Shown here: positions 37,089 through 46,364 of the stretch, piece after piece | Position numbering within the stretch: the stretch's first letter is position 1 | How the letters are laid out: each line of letters starts with the position of its first letter | IMG/VR virus record: IMGVR_UViG_3300018416_000027 | Span: 1 to 48,162 of that record | Direction: 5' to 3' (one strand) | DNA length: 48,162 nt | Source of the DNA: a virus | Made by a program: the position numbers and the translations under genes | Notes under the pieces: model-generated | Told to the model about the DNA's origin: nothing | The model's input: the letters and a program-made list of their open reading frames with translations, nothing else | Database searches by the model: none

Positions 37089-39945
37089 CTTGCGCTTCAG
37101 ACCAGAAAAGGTTTAAGTTAATTTCGGTTGAATTCGATGAATCCAAGTTATTTACAACGACTGCCAAAACGTCTGGTCCATCAGGGAAGTTATTGTATCC
37201 ACCGATAGCAGAGTTTGTCAACTCTTTCAAGTTTGACAAATCAATTTCAGAGAAACCATTTGGCTGTCCAAGTGTTGAGAAAATTTGTTCCCCTGGAGTC
37301 GCTGTAGTAGTTGTACTTGTTGAAATCTGTGCAAACGATGGTTGTGAACCAAGTGATACAGTGTTAACACGATCCCATGTCAAGTTGCCAGCTTCAATAT
37401 TTCCTGGGTTCAAAATACCATATACTTGAACCGCAGTTGATGCTTGAACCTGAAGTTTCTGTAGCAACAATGACGATCTATTTAACAAATCTCTATCGCC
37501 AAGTGCGCCAGCAATTGAGTTAGAAACTGATGGTGCTAGACGAATAAAGAAAGCTGTTTTACTTTGACCAGAAGGAATTGTTAGTTTTAGCTCAGAGTAG
37601 TTAAAGTAGTAACCACGATCTGTATCAAAACCACCATCCATAATATAAGAAGAACCCCAGTGGTTTAGAGTAGGAGATGCTGTACATGAGATAAGAGTCA
37701 CAGCATTAAAACCGTTTCCAACCGCATGCGGTGCTGCAGCACCACCAGAGAATGTCTTATTAGATCCACCAATAAACATCTGGAAAGAAGCACCACGTGT
37801 ACACCCAGTCAATGTATTACCAACTTTAGAGGTATATGTGATACATTCATTTTCAATCATAACAGTTCCATTTGCAGGGAACCGAGATGCGTCATGTAAT
37901 GGGATAGTTGTTGCCGAAGCAGAAACTGTTGCGGAAAGTCTACCACTCGCAGATTCATTAATAGATTGATAACGAACAGCAGTGTTACCTGAACGCATAT
38001 ACGCTTCATCGTTAACGTTGTTCTGTTTCATTCTATGGACCAAGATCATATTACCATCTGGACCACGACACATAAAGTCAATGAAACCAGCACCATACCA
38101 TGAGAATGAGATACCAAGCATCTGCATTTTATTCAGGTTCATATTGTATCCAGAGATACCAGTGCCGTCTAATTTGTCAATATTAAAGTGATCTTGAGTT
38201 ACTCTGTCTTCAATAACAGCAGCAAGTTTAATACCAGTTGATACGTTAACACCACGATATTCTGGGTTAATAGTCAGATTATTATCATCAGTGATTGTTG
38301 AAACAATATAAGTCATACCACGAATAACAACTCTATCACCAACTTTTAATTGTTGTGTGAATCTACATGATGTTCCAGCAATTGCCTGAGATCCTGGGTT
38401 TGCAGTAATAAATCCTGATAATTGGAAAGTAGAAGCACGTTTAACTACTGCCAGCTGCTGTCCATCATACTCCCAGAACAAACCGTTTTGATCATCAAAT
38501 GGACCAACACGAACTGAAGCACCATGCCATCTCTTAACAGTGACACGTGGAATGTTAGTAATTACTGCAGTACTATCACCAAGAATTTCAGAAGCAACAA
38601 CTGTGAATGTGTTTTCATTCACAATAGAGTTAATGCCATATGTTCCATTATAACCTGCAGTAATAACACCATAAATTTCTACCTCACAACCAACTTGTAG
38701 ACCGTGATCTAGTTCTGTTTCTACTGTGATAATAGAGCCAACTGTGGTTCCATTAGCATAGATCTGATCCAAGTTAATAACAGGGTTCAATGATACACCA
38801 GATGTCCACAAAACACCTTTACCTGATTGGTAACGCATGTATTTTTTAGTTTGGCGAGAAATTGAAGCACCATGAGATGGAACAAAGTTACCTAATTGAA
38901 CACCACCATCGAATGGTCTGTGCAAAACGAACGCATCAGATCTAGTATACATACCAAGTTGGATGCCTATATTATCTACTGCGCCACCAACTCGTGCTGT
39001 GAATGTGAAAGACGTTGGAGTTGGGACTGTTTCTGCAAAGAAATTACCAGTCATTAGATTGTGATTAGTTCCATTGGAGTGTGCGATGCCAACAAGTGGT
39101 GCTCCAGGAACTAGACCATGATTCGCAGAACAAGTGATTGTGATTTTAGATGGATTTGCTTCATCAGAAACAATAGTGTTAATAGGTAGATCTGCGCCAA
39201 CATAAAAACCACCACGACGACCATAGGTAATACCAGTCGCAATTGATTGGTCATTAACTCCAACAATACCCTTAGCATAGTAAGTGAATGATCTTGCATC
39301 TGGTGTGCTATTAATAACGAAAGCACCTTCAGCCCTCGCATAATCAGTAGTATTACCTAGACCGTAAATAATAACTGGATTGTTTTCTTGTAAACCGTGA
39401 TCAGCTGTAGTTGTCACAGTAATGAGAGATGGCGAAGCACCATTCGTTGTAACATCATCCAAGAACAAATCAAGTCCAGGTTTTTCATAAATTCCAGGAA
39501 CACCACGAATATCAGAATAGTTCTGCCATTTAGTAGGCTGTAGACCATATTCAAAGTCAGCATCAATTAGTGATGTTGGATTTGATACACGCATACGCTC
39601 AATAGCGTCAACACCGAAAGCGTATGGACGAACAATGTTACCGATTTGTCTTGGTGCGTCAGTATAAATGGCAATCTTATGGTTTGCCTGCATCAATGAC
39701 GTATCACGTGAGAATGTTACAGTAGTAACACCACTTTGTTCAGAGTCAAATAGACTATTATTGTCTGGATCATAAGATAATGAACCAGTGCGTGTTGGAT
39801 CGCCAATAGCGTAAATGTTATCCTGAACAGTTTTGTTCGCAATAATCAATAGTTGCGTTTCATCACATTTTCCAGGAAATTTAACTGTTCCGAGACCAGC
39901 TACATTTGGTGAGAAAATATATTTTTCAATCAGTTGTCTTGCCAT
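37084..39945 (-). CDS. Large virion structural protein (953 aa)
   Basis: A beta-rich 953-aa protein between fiber genes. The N-terminus MARQLIEKYIFSPNVAGLGT and the segment AFGVDAIERMRVSNPTSLID are typical of virion proteins in aquatic T4-like phages. It holds three about 60-residue modules around A/D-H-GL motifs (TTTADHGLQENNPVIIYGLG, CSANHGLVPGAPLVG, ETELDHGLQVGCEVEIYGV) and a later RLSATVSASATTIPLHDASR module. It is likely baseplate- or fiber-associated, inferred from context. The exact T4 counterpart is unclear. Confidence 0.75.
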   Translation of the reverse strand: MARQLIEKYIFSPNVAGLGTVKFPGKCDETQLLIIANKTVQDNIYAIGDPTRTGSLSYDPDNNSLFDSEQSGVTTVTFSRDTSLMQANHKIAIYTDAPRQIGNIVRPYAFGVDAIERMRVSNPTSLIDADFEYGLQPTKWQNYSDIRGVPGIYEKPGLDLFLDDVTTNGASPSLITVTTTADHGLQENNPVIIYGLGNTTDYARAEGAFVINSTPDARSFTYYAKGIVGVNDQSIATGITYGRRGGFYVGADLPINTIVSDEANPSKITITCSANHGLVPGAPLVGIAHSNGTNHNLMTGNFFAETVPTPTSFTFTARVGGAVDNIGIQLGMYTRSDAFVLHRPFDGGVQLGNFVPSHGASISRQTKKYMRYQSGKGVLWTSGVSLNPVINLDQIYANGTTVGSIITVETELDHGLQVGCEVEIYGVITAGYNGTYGINSIVNENTFTVVASEILGDSTAVITNIPRVTVKRWHGASVRVGPFDDQNGLFWEYDGQQLAVVKRASTFQLSGFITANPGSQAIAGTSCRFTQQLKVGDRVVIRGMTYIVSTITDDNNLTINPEYRGVNVSTGIKLAAVIEDRVTQDHFNIDKLDGTGISGYNMNLNKMQMLGISFSWYGAGFIDFMCRGPDGNMILVHRMKQNNVNDEAYMRSGNTAVRYQSINESASGRLSATVSASATTIPLHDASRFPANGTVMIENECITYTSKVGNTLTGCTRGASFQMFIGGSNKTFSGGAAAPHAVGNGFNAVTLISCTASPTLNHWGSSYIMDGGFDTDRGYYFNYSELKLTIPSGQSKTAFFIRLAPSVSNSIAGALGDRDLLNRSSLLLQKLQVQASTAVQVYGILNPGNIEAGNLTWDRVNTVSLGSQPSFAQISTSTTTTATPGEQIFSTLGQPNGFSEIDLSNLKELTNSAIGGYNNFPDGPDVLAVVVNNLDSSNSTEINLNLFWSEAQA

Positions 39946-39956
39946 TGTTTCATCCT

Positions 39957-40691
39957 TTAGAATCCAAAAATAATTGCGTAGCCGATATAATCAGCCTTCA
40001 CGGATTGGTCAATATTACTTAATGACACAATACCATCTAGTTTAAGTTGCCCCAGATCGTATATTTGCACTGTCGTCTCATATACAAAACCAAGATTTTC
40101 AATCGAAGAAAGGTTAGTTGCTTCTGTTACTAGCCCCAAATCAGATGTTGCCTGTGGTGCGAAAATCGCAGAGGCAACAACAGAATCGTTATCACCAACA
40201 ACCCATGAGGATCCGTTGAAGATAAGGATTTGTTGGGATGTCGCTCCTGATGTTGAGACGTTTGTTAAGTCTCCGAGTTCAAGAGTTTCAAATTGGGTGT
40301 TACCAGATCCATCTGTCGATAGATATGATTTAGGCAAATTGCCAGCGGTGGTCGGTAAGAACCAATCGTTATTAACCTTTAGTTTACCATTTTCTAAGGT
40401 TAAAATATCTGAAGACCCTAATTTTTGAGTGCCGTTGACCAACACAAATTCTCCGCTTGCGCCGAGTGTGTCAACTGTAGGATCTGTTAGAGTTTTATTT
40501 GTGAGAGTCTGTGTACCATCTAATGTGGCAATAGAAACGATAGAGTCTATACCACCAGTACTTGTTTGATCTTTTTTGAAGAATAAGTCACCGTCATAGG
40601 TGTTAATTGCAAGTTCTCCGAGGTCTAGCGTTCCCGTAGAAGGAACACGACCTGAAACTGCAGATCTTCTTAATTTAATAGAGTTTGCCAT
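39957..40691 (-). CDS. Short fiber-like protein (244 aa)
   Basis: A 244-aa protein with the small N-terminal fiber module (MANSIKLRRSAVSGRVPSTG, then LDLGELAINTYDGDLFFKKD) and a TQTLTNKTLTDPTVDTLG motif used in phage fiber shafts. It has no S74 domain. It resembles a short fiber or an adaptor for one. It lies 11 bp upstream of the 953-aa gene and shares its transcript. Confidence 0.78.
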   Translation of the reverse strand: MANSIKLRRSAVSGRVPSTGTLDLGELAINTYDGDLFFKKDQTSTGGIDSIVSIATLDGTQTLTNKTLTDPTVDTLGASGEFVLVNGTQKLGSSDILTLENGKLKVNNDWFLPTTAGNLPKSYLSTDGSGNTQFETLELGDLTNVSTSGATSQQILIFNGSSWVVGDNDSVVASAIFAPQATSDLGLVTEATNLSSIENLGFVYETTVQIYDLGQLKLDGIVSLSNIDQSVKADYIGYAIIFGF

Positions 40692-40720
40692 TATAACCTA
40701 TTCTATGTAGAACAATTTAA

Positions 40721-40772
40721 CCAGTATATACTGGGTGGGTGAGGAAAACCTCACCCCCTCACTTTTATTTAG
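40721..40772 (-). promoter_or_regulatory. Late-type promoter with leader hairpin and palindrome
   Basis: CTAAATAA (40772-40765) is followed by GGGTGAGG-TTTT-CCTCACCC (40737-40756) and then a perfect 14-bp palindrome CCAGTATATACTGG (40721-40734), all before the 244-aa gene. No U-tract follows the hairpin, so a 5' leader structure is more likely than a terminator. Confidence 0.5.
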
Positions 40773-40781
40773 CCAACTTAT

Positions 40782-43574
40782 TTAATATGTGCCACCGTCT
40801 ATTTCAAAACCATCCAATAAAGACGCACCAGCACCAGCACCAGTTAAGTTAGCGTTAACAATAACATTACCATCAACACCTAGTGTACCAGCGATAGCAG
40901 TATTACCAGTCGTACCAGCAACGGTAAACTTATTAGTATTTACTGATAAGCTACCTGTAAAGGCTGCTGTGCTAGAAGTAGTTATAGTAGTAAACGAACC
41001 AGCTGCTGCAGTAGTTTGACCAATTGGAGTGGCATTGATAACACCACCAGTAATTGTCAAATCATCATTAATATTAGCATCGGCGATTGATGTGCCATTC
41101 CACACACCAGTAGTAATTGTGCCAAGTGTGGTAATAGAAGATTGACCAACATATGTTGATGCAATATCAATACTATTAGCCCCAGCTGTGATGCGATCAG
41201 CAGTACCGACAACATCTAGAACACCATCAGTATAAGTTAAACCGTCACCAGCCACAGAGGTTGCTAGAGATACCTCATCAGCAGTTACTGTGATACCATT
41301 ACCAGCACCAACGTTAAAGATCGTACCTGATTGTGTTAGACCAGAACCAGCAGTATAAGCACCAGCACCAGAGAACTGAACCCAAGTCTGTCCTGTGAAT
41401 GATGTTAAGTAATGGTTAGTTTGAACCCAACCAGTATTAGCGTATACAGTACCTTCTTGAACGAATACTGAAGAACCATCTAGTTCTTGGTAAGTATCAG
41501 CATCATCTGCACGAACAAGAGTATAAGATGTTCCATTGTCTGTATAGACATAGATACCGTTTTCAGAGGAGTCTGTCTGTCCAGTTAACAATAGACGATA
41601 AGTTCCATCGTCTGCCTGATCAAGCGCAGCGTGGCTATCAATTACTAGAGTAGAAGTAGAACCTGTTAGTGCTACATTACTATCTGCATGTAAGTTAACA
41701 GCATCTTTGTAGGACAAGCCAGTAACAGCATTATCAACATAGTATTTTGTCGCAGCATCAGCATCGTTAACTGGCTCTGCCAAGTTAGCGATAGTGTTGG
41801 AATTCATGTCAACAGTACCGTTGAACGAAGAAGTTCCAGTTACTGCAAGTGTTCCACCAACAGTAGCATTACCAGTAACACCTAGCGTGCCACCAAGAGT
41901 TGTAGCACCAGTGACACCCAATGTGCCAGCGATAGATGTGTTACCAGAAGCTGCTGTAACGTTAAACTTGTTAGTGTTAATAGCAAGATCGTTTGTTACT
42001 GCTAGTGTGCCACCAAGAGTTGTAGCACCAGTGACACCAAAGGAACCACCAACAGTAGTATTACCAGTGATACCCATTGTACCAGCAACTGTGGTATTAC
42101 CAGAGGTAGCAGAGACGGTAAACTTATTTGTAGCAACTGCAAAGTTACCAGCAACGTCTAATGTAGAACTTAGAGTAGCTGCGCCAGTAACACCTAATGT
42201 TCCACCAAGTGTAGTAACACCGAGAACACCAAGGTTTGTCAACCCTGTCAATGAGGCAGTAGTTGAACCTAGTTCTAGAGTAGATCCACCTAGCGTAATT
42301 GCTTTAGCAGCAACAGCACCACCAGTAACAGTAAAGTTTGTAGCTGCAAAAGATGCCACACCCTTATTGGTTGTAGTCGCATCTTCACCAGAAACTGTTA
42401 CAGTATTATCTGTTACAGCAATATCAATACCTTCACCACCAGTGAAAGTTAAAGTATCTGATAGAATTGATACGCCATCGGCACCTGTGTCGCCAGCGAT
42501 GTTTAGAGTTGTTGCGACTGATACAGAACCAGCAGCTGTCAAACGACCTTGTTGGTCAACAGTGAATGTTGGGATGTTAGTCGCATCACCGTATGACCCA
42601 GGAGTTACCGTAGTATCATCTAGATCAATGGTTAAACTATTTGCACCAACTGATGTGGTGATACCAGTATCACCAGTGATTGATAGTGTTTCACCAAGCG
42701 CAACAGCATCAGGTGAACCAGAATCTCCTGAGATATTGATACTAGAATTTGTTAGCTTAGAATTGGCGATAGAACCAGCGATAAGAACTAGGCTAGTAGT
42801 ACCAGCGTCATCATCGTAGGTTGAGTCAATTTCTGCAGAGTCAACAATACCACCACCAGCAACGTCTTGAATATACTCAGTAAGAGTTACAAGAGAGCCA
42901 GCTTGTTCGATATATGGATTGTATAGATTTACCGCACCAGTACCATTTGGTTGGAGAGTAATATTACCATTTGTATTAGTTGATGTGATGGAGTTACCAT
43001 CAACAGTAATGTTATCTACTACAACAGAGGTAAATGCGCCAGTGCTTGGTGTTACATTACCAATTGGCGTGTTGTTTAAACTGGTGAAAGACGCTGCTTG
43101 ACCAGAAAATGTACCACCAAGATATAGATCGCCAGCAATACCAACACCACCAGCAACAATCAATGCGCCAGTAGAAGTGCTTGTGGATGCTTTAGTGCCT
43201 GTTAATGATACCGTTCCTGTTCCATTTGGGGCAAGAATCAAGTCACCATTAGCATTTGTAGTGCTTAGTGTATTACCGTTTAGTGATAGATTATCAACAA
43301 GTAGTTGATCTAATTTTTTATCAGCATCGACAATGAGTGCAGAAGATGCTGTTAGCACCCCTGGAACATGGTCGAGTCTATCTGTAAATACTGTACCACC
43401 AATAACTAGGTGGTTAGCTGCATTTCCGTTTGTTTCTGTACCAATACCAATATAAAGGCGTTCGCCTCCATTGGAACCGTTATCGGCTAATGCTGAATAT
43501 GCGAGTTCACCAGCTGCTAGCGTACTTGGATTTCCGCTAGTGCTGGAACGTTTAATTCGGATGATTGATGCCAT
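40782..43574 (-). CDS. Repetitive tail fiber (930 aa)
   Basis: A 930-aa fiber. The N-terminal module MASIIRIKRSSTSGNPSTLA, then AGELAYSALADNGS matches those of the neighbouring fibers. The middle (about residues 440-600) is a run of short repeats of the form LGVTGATTLGGTLGVTG with NTNKFTVSA-type spacers. Next comes the AEPVNDADAATKYYVDNAVT motif common in tail fibers, and a final shaft. There is no S74 domain. Repeated DNA at 120-bp spacing (41887-41918 and 42007-42038) shows recent or recombining duplication. Confidence 0.88.
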   Translation of the reverse strand: MASIIRIKRSSTSGNPSTLAAGELAYSALADNGSNGGERLYIGIGTETNGNAANHLVIGGTVFTDRLDHVPGVLTASSALIVDADKKLDQLLVDNLSLNGNTLSTTNANGDLILAPNGTGTVSLTGTKASTSTSTGALIVAGGVGIAGDLYLGGTFSGQAASFTSLNNTPIGNVTPSTGAFTSVVVDNITVDGNSITSTNTNGNITLQPNGTGAVNLYNPYIEQAGSLVTLTEYIQDVAGGGIVDSAEIDSTYDDDAGTTSLVLIAGSIANSKLTNSSINISGDSGSPDAVALGETLSITGDTGITTSVGANSLTIDLDDTTVTPGSYGDATNIPTFTVDQQGRLTAAGSVSVATTLNIAGDTGADGVSILSDTLTFTGGEGIDIAVTDNTVTVSGEDATTTNKGVASFAATNFTVTGGAVAAKAITLGGSTLELGSTTASLTGLTNLGVLGVTTLGGTLGVTGAATLSSTLDVAGNFAVATNKFTVSATSGNTTVAGTMGITGNTTVGGSFGVTGATTLGGTLAVTNDLAINTNKFNVTAASGNTSIAGTLGVTGATTLGGTLGVTGNATVGGTLAVTGTSSFNGTVDMNSNTIANLAEPVNDADAATKYYVDNAVTGLSYKDAVNLHADSNVALTGSTSTLVIDSHAALDQADDGTYRLLLTGQTDSSENGIYVYTDNGTSYTLVRADDADTYQELDGSSVFVQEGTVYANTGWVQTNHYLTSFTGQTWVQFSGAGAYTAGSGLTQSGTIFNVGAGNGITVTADEVSLATSVAGDGLTYTDGVLDVVGTADRITAGANSIDIASTYVGQSSITTLGTITTGVWNGTSIADANINDDLTITGGVINATPIGQTTAAAGSFTTITTSSTAAFTGSLSVNTNKFTVAGTTGNTAIAGTLGVDGNVIVNANLTGAGAGASLLDGFEIDGGTY
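41887..41918. repeat. 32-bp exact direct repeat, copy 1
   Basis: Identical to 42007-42038, exactly 120 bp apart, within the TTLGGTLGVTG-type repeat array of the 930-aa fiber. The flanking DNA is also similar. Confidence 0.85.
42007..42038. repeat. 32-bp exact direct repeat, copy 2
   Basis: Second copy of the repeat at 41887-41918. Codon-level identity rather than only protein similarity implies recent duplication or gene conversion. Confidence 0.85.
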
Positions 43575-43589
43575 CTTTTATGTCTCCAA

Positions 43590-43835
43590 TTAGAATTCTC
43601 CACCTTCCATGTTCTGTGCATCGAGGGTGGTTGTGGCTGTCCACTTATTTGTTAACGTTTTATAAACCAGAACAGAGCCGTTTAGTTTGGTTGTGGTATC
43701 AACATCAGCGACGTTCGAGAGGGATTCTACGACGCTAGGATTCGTTGTGTTAGTTGATGCCAACGTAATTGAGTTTTCAGCAACTGCAACTTGCAGTGCC
43801 TCGTCCTCTGATATGACTGCGTATGTTTCTGCCAC
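43590..43835 (-). CDS. Small structural-type protein (81 aa)
   Basis: An 81-aa protein (MAETYAVISEDEALQVAVAE) with a TTKLNGSVLVYKTLTNKWTA motif, which resembles the DGSVLVYNxxTxxW segment often found in phage fiber proteins. It is small and Thr/Ser/Asn-rich. It lies two bases after the 111-aa gene and 15 bp before the 930-aa fiber, so it is part of the fiber operon. It may link or trim a fiber. Confidence 0.65.
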   Translation of the reverse strand: MAETYAVISEDEALQVAVAENSITLASTNTTNPSVVESLSNVADVDTTTKLNGSVLVYKTLTNKWTATTTLDAQNMEGGEF

Positions 43836-43836
43836 G

Positions 43837-44172
43837 TTAAACCTTAGTAATTTGCGGAGTTACAGTTACAATCCCTTCAACAACACGAGTACGTGTCCCA
43901 GAAGGTGACTCTATTTCTACATCATAAAGATATCTGCCTGCTGGGATTGCTTCCGACTGTTCATCAGTCAGTTGTAATCTCACTTTGCCTGCAGTGGCAT
44001 TGTAAATGCTAGCCGTGAATGCATATGCTGTGCTGGATTGGTACGACTTCCTCATCTGGGAAGCGACAGAATACCCTGTCAAATCTAATGCTGATCCATT
44101 AGATGCGCTTACAGTAATAATATTACTATATGTGCTTCCAGCGTCCACGTATATATTGCTAATTGTTGCCAT
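43837..44172 (-). CDS. Ig-like baseplate/fiber accessory protein (111 aa)
   Basis: A 111-aa beta-sandwich-like protein: VDAGSTYSNIITVSASNGSA, LDLTGYSVASQMRKSYQSST, then KVRLQLTDEQSEAIPAGRYL and YDVEIESPSGTRTRVVEGIV. The pattern 'LTGY-x-x-x-x-x-R-K ... G-x-x-x-L-x-L-x-x-x-Q-x-x-x-I-x-x-G-x-Y-x-Y-D-x-E' is shared with small phage baseplate/upper-tail proteins. A function as fiber attachment or spacer is inferred. It is the first gene after the late promoter at 44200-44207. Confidence 0.75.
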   Translation of the reverse strand: MATISNIYVDAGSTYSNIITVSASNGSALDLTGYSVASQMRKSYQSSTAYAFTASIYNATAGKVRLQLTDEQSEAIPAGRYLYDVEIESPSGTRTRVVEGIVTVTPQITKV

Positions 44173-44173
44173 T

Positions 44174-44220
44174 TGAAAAAATCCCTCAGTTTACTTCTTT
44201 ATTTATAAGCTGAGGGATTT
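44174..44220 (-). terminator. Terminator with a late promoter in its loop
   Basis: The eleven-bp perfect stem AAATCCCTCAG/CTGAGGGATTT (44210-44220 with 44179-44189) is followed by TTTTTC. It ends the RCC1 gene. The loop contains a perfect TATAAATA (44207-44200) pointing at the 111-aa gene. Confidence 0.93.
44200..44207 (-). promoter_or_regulatory. Perfect late promoter in the terminator loop
   Basis: TATAAATA on the minus strand within the loop of the 44179-44220 hairpin. A transcript starting from it would carry only one arm of the stem and so escape termination. Confidence 0.8.
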
Positions 44221-44246
44221 GAGGTTCCTAAGAATTTAAATGTTGA

Positions 44247-46364
44247 TTAAAAATTGAAACTTGTGTATCCACCCAAATATCCACCACTTCGTGCTGAGCT
44301 GAAAACAACGTCAAAGCCATAATACCAAGATTGGTTAGTTGTACCTACAATTCTATTATTATCAGCGATAAAGAAGAAACCATTAGACGTACCTTCTGTT
44401 TGAGGTTGTACCATAGTTACATTCTCTTGGAATCGTGGCATAACAGGCGTGTAGTCTGAGAAATAAACTTCGAACGGTAGAGTTTGGTTTTTGCGGAAAA
44501 AGTCATCAGGGTTTGAAGTCCAGTGACCAATACCACGACCAGCATAACCACCATCATAACCGTTAGTCCATGTTCTACCATCTCGGTTTAGATAAAGGAA
44601 TGTTGCGCCATCATCACTACCACCACAAGCAACATAACAAATATCTGTCATTGGTCCAGTAACAACTGGGACAGGGAATGCAACACCACCAGGATTGGTA
44701 CCAACTGGATTATCACCACTATGTTCATTCACCATTTTGTGTACGTCATATGATGCTACGACACCATTATAACGACCAACCGAATACATCAATCCTGTAT
44801 CTTTTTCCTTCATAACCAAGTGTCCCTGACCAGAAGTAATACGATAGTTAATCCAGAAATCTTCAACTTGACCAGCCATGTTGATCAATGAAGTTAGATG
44901 TTTATCTTTTCTTCCAATGCCAAGAGCATTAGCATTTGCTCTAAACGTATCAATTAATGGACGCATATGAGCGATCCATGTGGTTCTAGTAGCACCAGCA
45001 CCTGTCCATGAATACGAACCATTAGACATATAACCAGTATTATGTAAATTACCGTCATGCGTTAGTACGTTGATGGAGTTGTGAGAACCATCACCGAAAG
45101 CAATAACCTTCTTGATACCACCAAACTTCTGCCAGTCATATTTAATTATTTCTGGACGATAGTTGTAGCCTGTGTTACCTGTGCCTCCACCATAGCCAGC
45201 ATAACCACAGAAATACAAATCACCATCTTCAGTTTGGAATACAGTTGATTGATAGTCAACACCATACATCCAACCGTCAACAATTTTCTTATTATGGAAC
45301 CAGTGCTGTGGAATTTGAGTTGGTACAGAATAGTTGCTTGTATTACCGTGACCTAGCTGACCATAACCATTATAACCCCATGTCCAAACTTTACCAGTAT
45401 CAGAGATAACGAAACAGCTGTGTGTGTCAAGATCGGTACCATCACCACCTTTAGTTGATTGACCAACTTTGATAACATGGACGTCTCTTAAAACACCTGT
45501 ACCACGCCCACCAGTGCGACCAACACGTCTAGCGTAATGGTATGTACTTGTAGTACCATCACCTGATTGACCATGCCCACCATATCCAATATGATAAACT
45601 TCGCCATTATCAAACAAAACTAAGTTATGATTTAAGTTTGAAGTGTATTGGATGACACGAGGAGGTTCTCCTGTGATTGAAGGACGATAGTTATCTTTAT
45701 AATCCCAGAAGTCAAATGCAGCAGTCATACCATGAGTATACATAGAGCATGTGTAGTCAGGTGATCCACCAACGTTCCAGTTGCTAGTTTCGCCAATACC
45801 ACCACCTTGGTGACCACCATGTTTCATTCCAAGGAATGTCATCTGATACTTACCGTTGATAGTAGCAATTCTGTTTGAACCAGCATTACCATACATTTCA
45901 TTGGTTTCGCCACAGTTTCTAGTCCAACCCATTGGAGGGTAGTTACCGAACCAGATGTGGTTTTTATGTTTATTTTCTCTGGCAGATTTCGCAGTTAAAA
46001 TCCATTTGTTCGTTAAAGCACCGTTTTCATAGATTGGATGACCATCATAATGATCAACGAGACATTGATACATGTCACCATTATATTTTACGATATCACC
46101 TTGTTGCCAATACTGATGGATCGCCCACTGCCCACGCATTTTAGAACCTTGAGAGATAGCCAACCAGTTAGTTGAATTAATATCAGGCTTGGTGCTTGGT
46201 CCGAATCTTAAATTTTCTTTTAAGTCATCATTGATACAAACGTACATTCGTCCATTAATGCTAACAGTATCGTTCCGACGGTAAATTGTACCAACATCCC
46301 ACTCACCCTTCCAATTTTGTTTGAGTTGCGAAATATCAATATCACCGTGTAATGCGTTAATCAT
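44247..46364 (-). CDS. RCC1-repeat virion protein (705 aa)
   Basis: A 705-aa protein. The first 130 residues hold two WKGEWDVGTIYRRNDTVSIN / MRGQWAIHQYWQQGDIVKYN modules, the G-x-W-x-x-x-x-x-Y-x-x-x-D-x-V pattern of carbohydrate-binding chitinase-type modules. The rest is a beta-propeller made of RCC1-type repeats (KVWTWGYNGYGQLGHGNTSN, VYHIGYGGHGQSGDGTTSTY, DLYFCGYAGYGGGTGNT). Phage RCC1 proteins lie in fiber regions and may act as adhesins. The start overlaps the upstream stop as TAATG, and a terminator follows. Confidence 0.9.
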   Translation of the reverse strand: MINALHGDIDISQLKQNWKGEWDVGTIYRRNDTVSINGRMYVCINDDLKENLRFGPSTKPDINSTNWLAISQGSKMRGQWAIHQYWQQGDIVKYNGDMYQCLVDHYDGHPIYENGALTNKWILTAKSARENKHKNHIWFGNYPPMGWTRNCGETNEMYGNAGSNRIATINGKYQMTFLGMKHGGHQGGGIGETSNWNVGGSPDYTCSMYTHGMTAAFDFWDYKDNYRPSITGEPPRVIQYTSNLNHNLVLFDNGEVYHIGYGGHGQSGDGTTSTYHYARRVGRTGGRGTGVLRDVHVIKVGQSTKGGDGTDLDTHSCFVISDTGKVWTWGYNGYGQLGHGNTSNYSVPTQIPQHWFHNKKIVDGWMYGVDYQSTVFQTEDGDLYFCGYAGYGGGTGNTGYNYRPEIIKYDWQKFGGIKKVIAFGDGSHNSINVLTHDGNLHNTGYMSNGSYSWTGAGATRTTWIAHMRPLIDTFRANANALGIGRKDKHLTSLINMAGQVEDFWINYRITSGQGHLVMKEKDTGLMYSVGRYNGVVASYDVHKMVNEHSGDNPVGTNPGGVAFPVPVVTGPMTDICYVACGGSDDGATFLYLNRDGRTWTNGYDGGYAGRGIGHWTSNPDDFFRKNQTLPFEVYFSDYTPVMPRFQENVTMVQPQTEGTSNGFFFIADNNRIVGTTNQSWYYGFDVVFSSARSGGYLGGYTSFNF

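Noticed and set aside
41887-42038. Direct repeats as a CRISPR array
   Set aside because: Repeats are in frame within a fiber gene, the spacing reflects protein repeat periodicity, and the intervening DNA is itself repetitive.
41794-42819. Plus-strand open frame of 341 codons opposite the 930-aa fiber
   Set aside because: It is caused by the repeated Thr/Gly/Ala-rich coding sequence of the fiber read on the opposite strand. It is Pro/Val-rich with no start signal.
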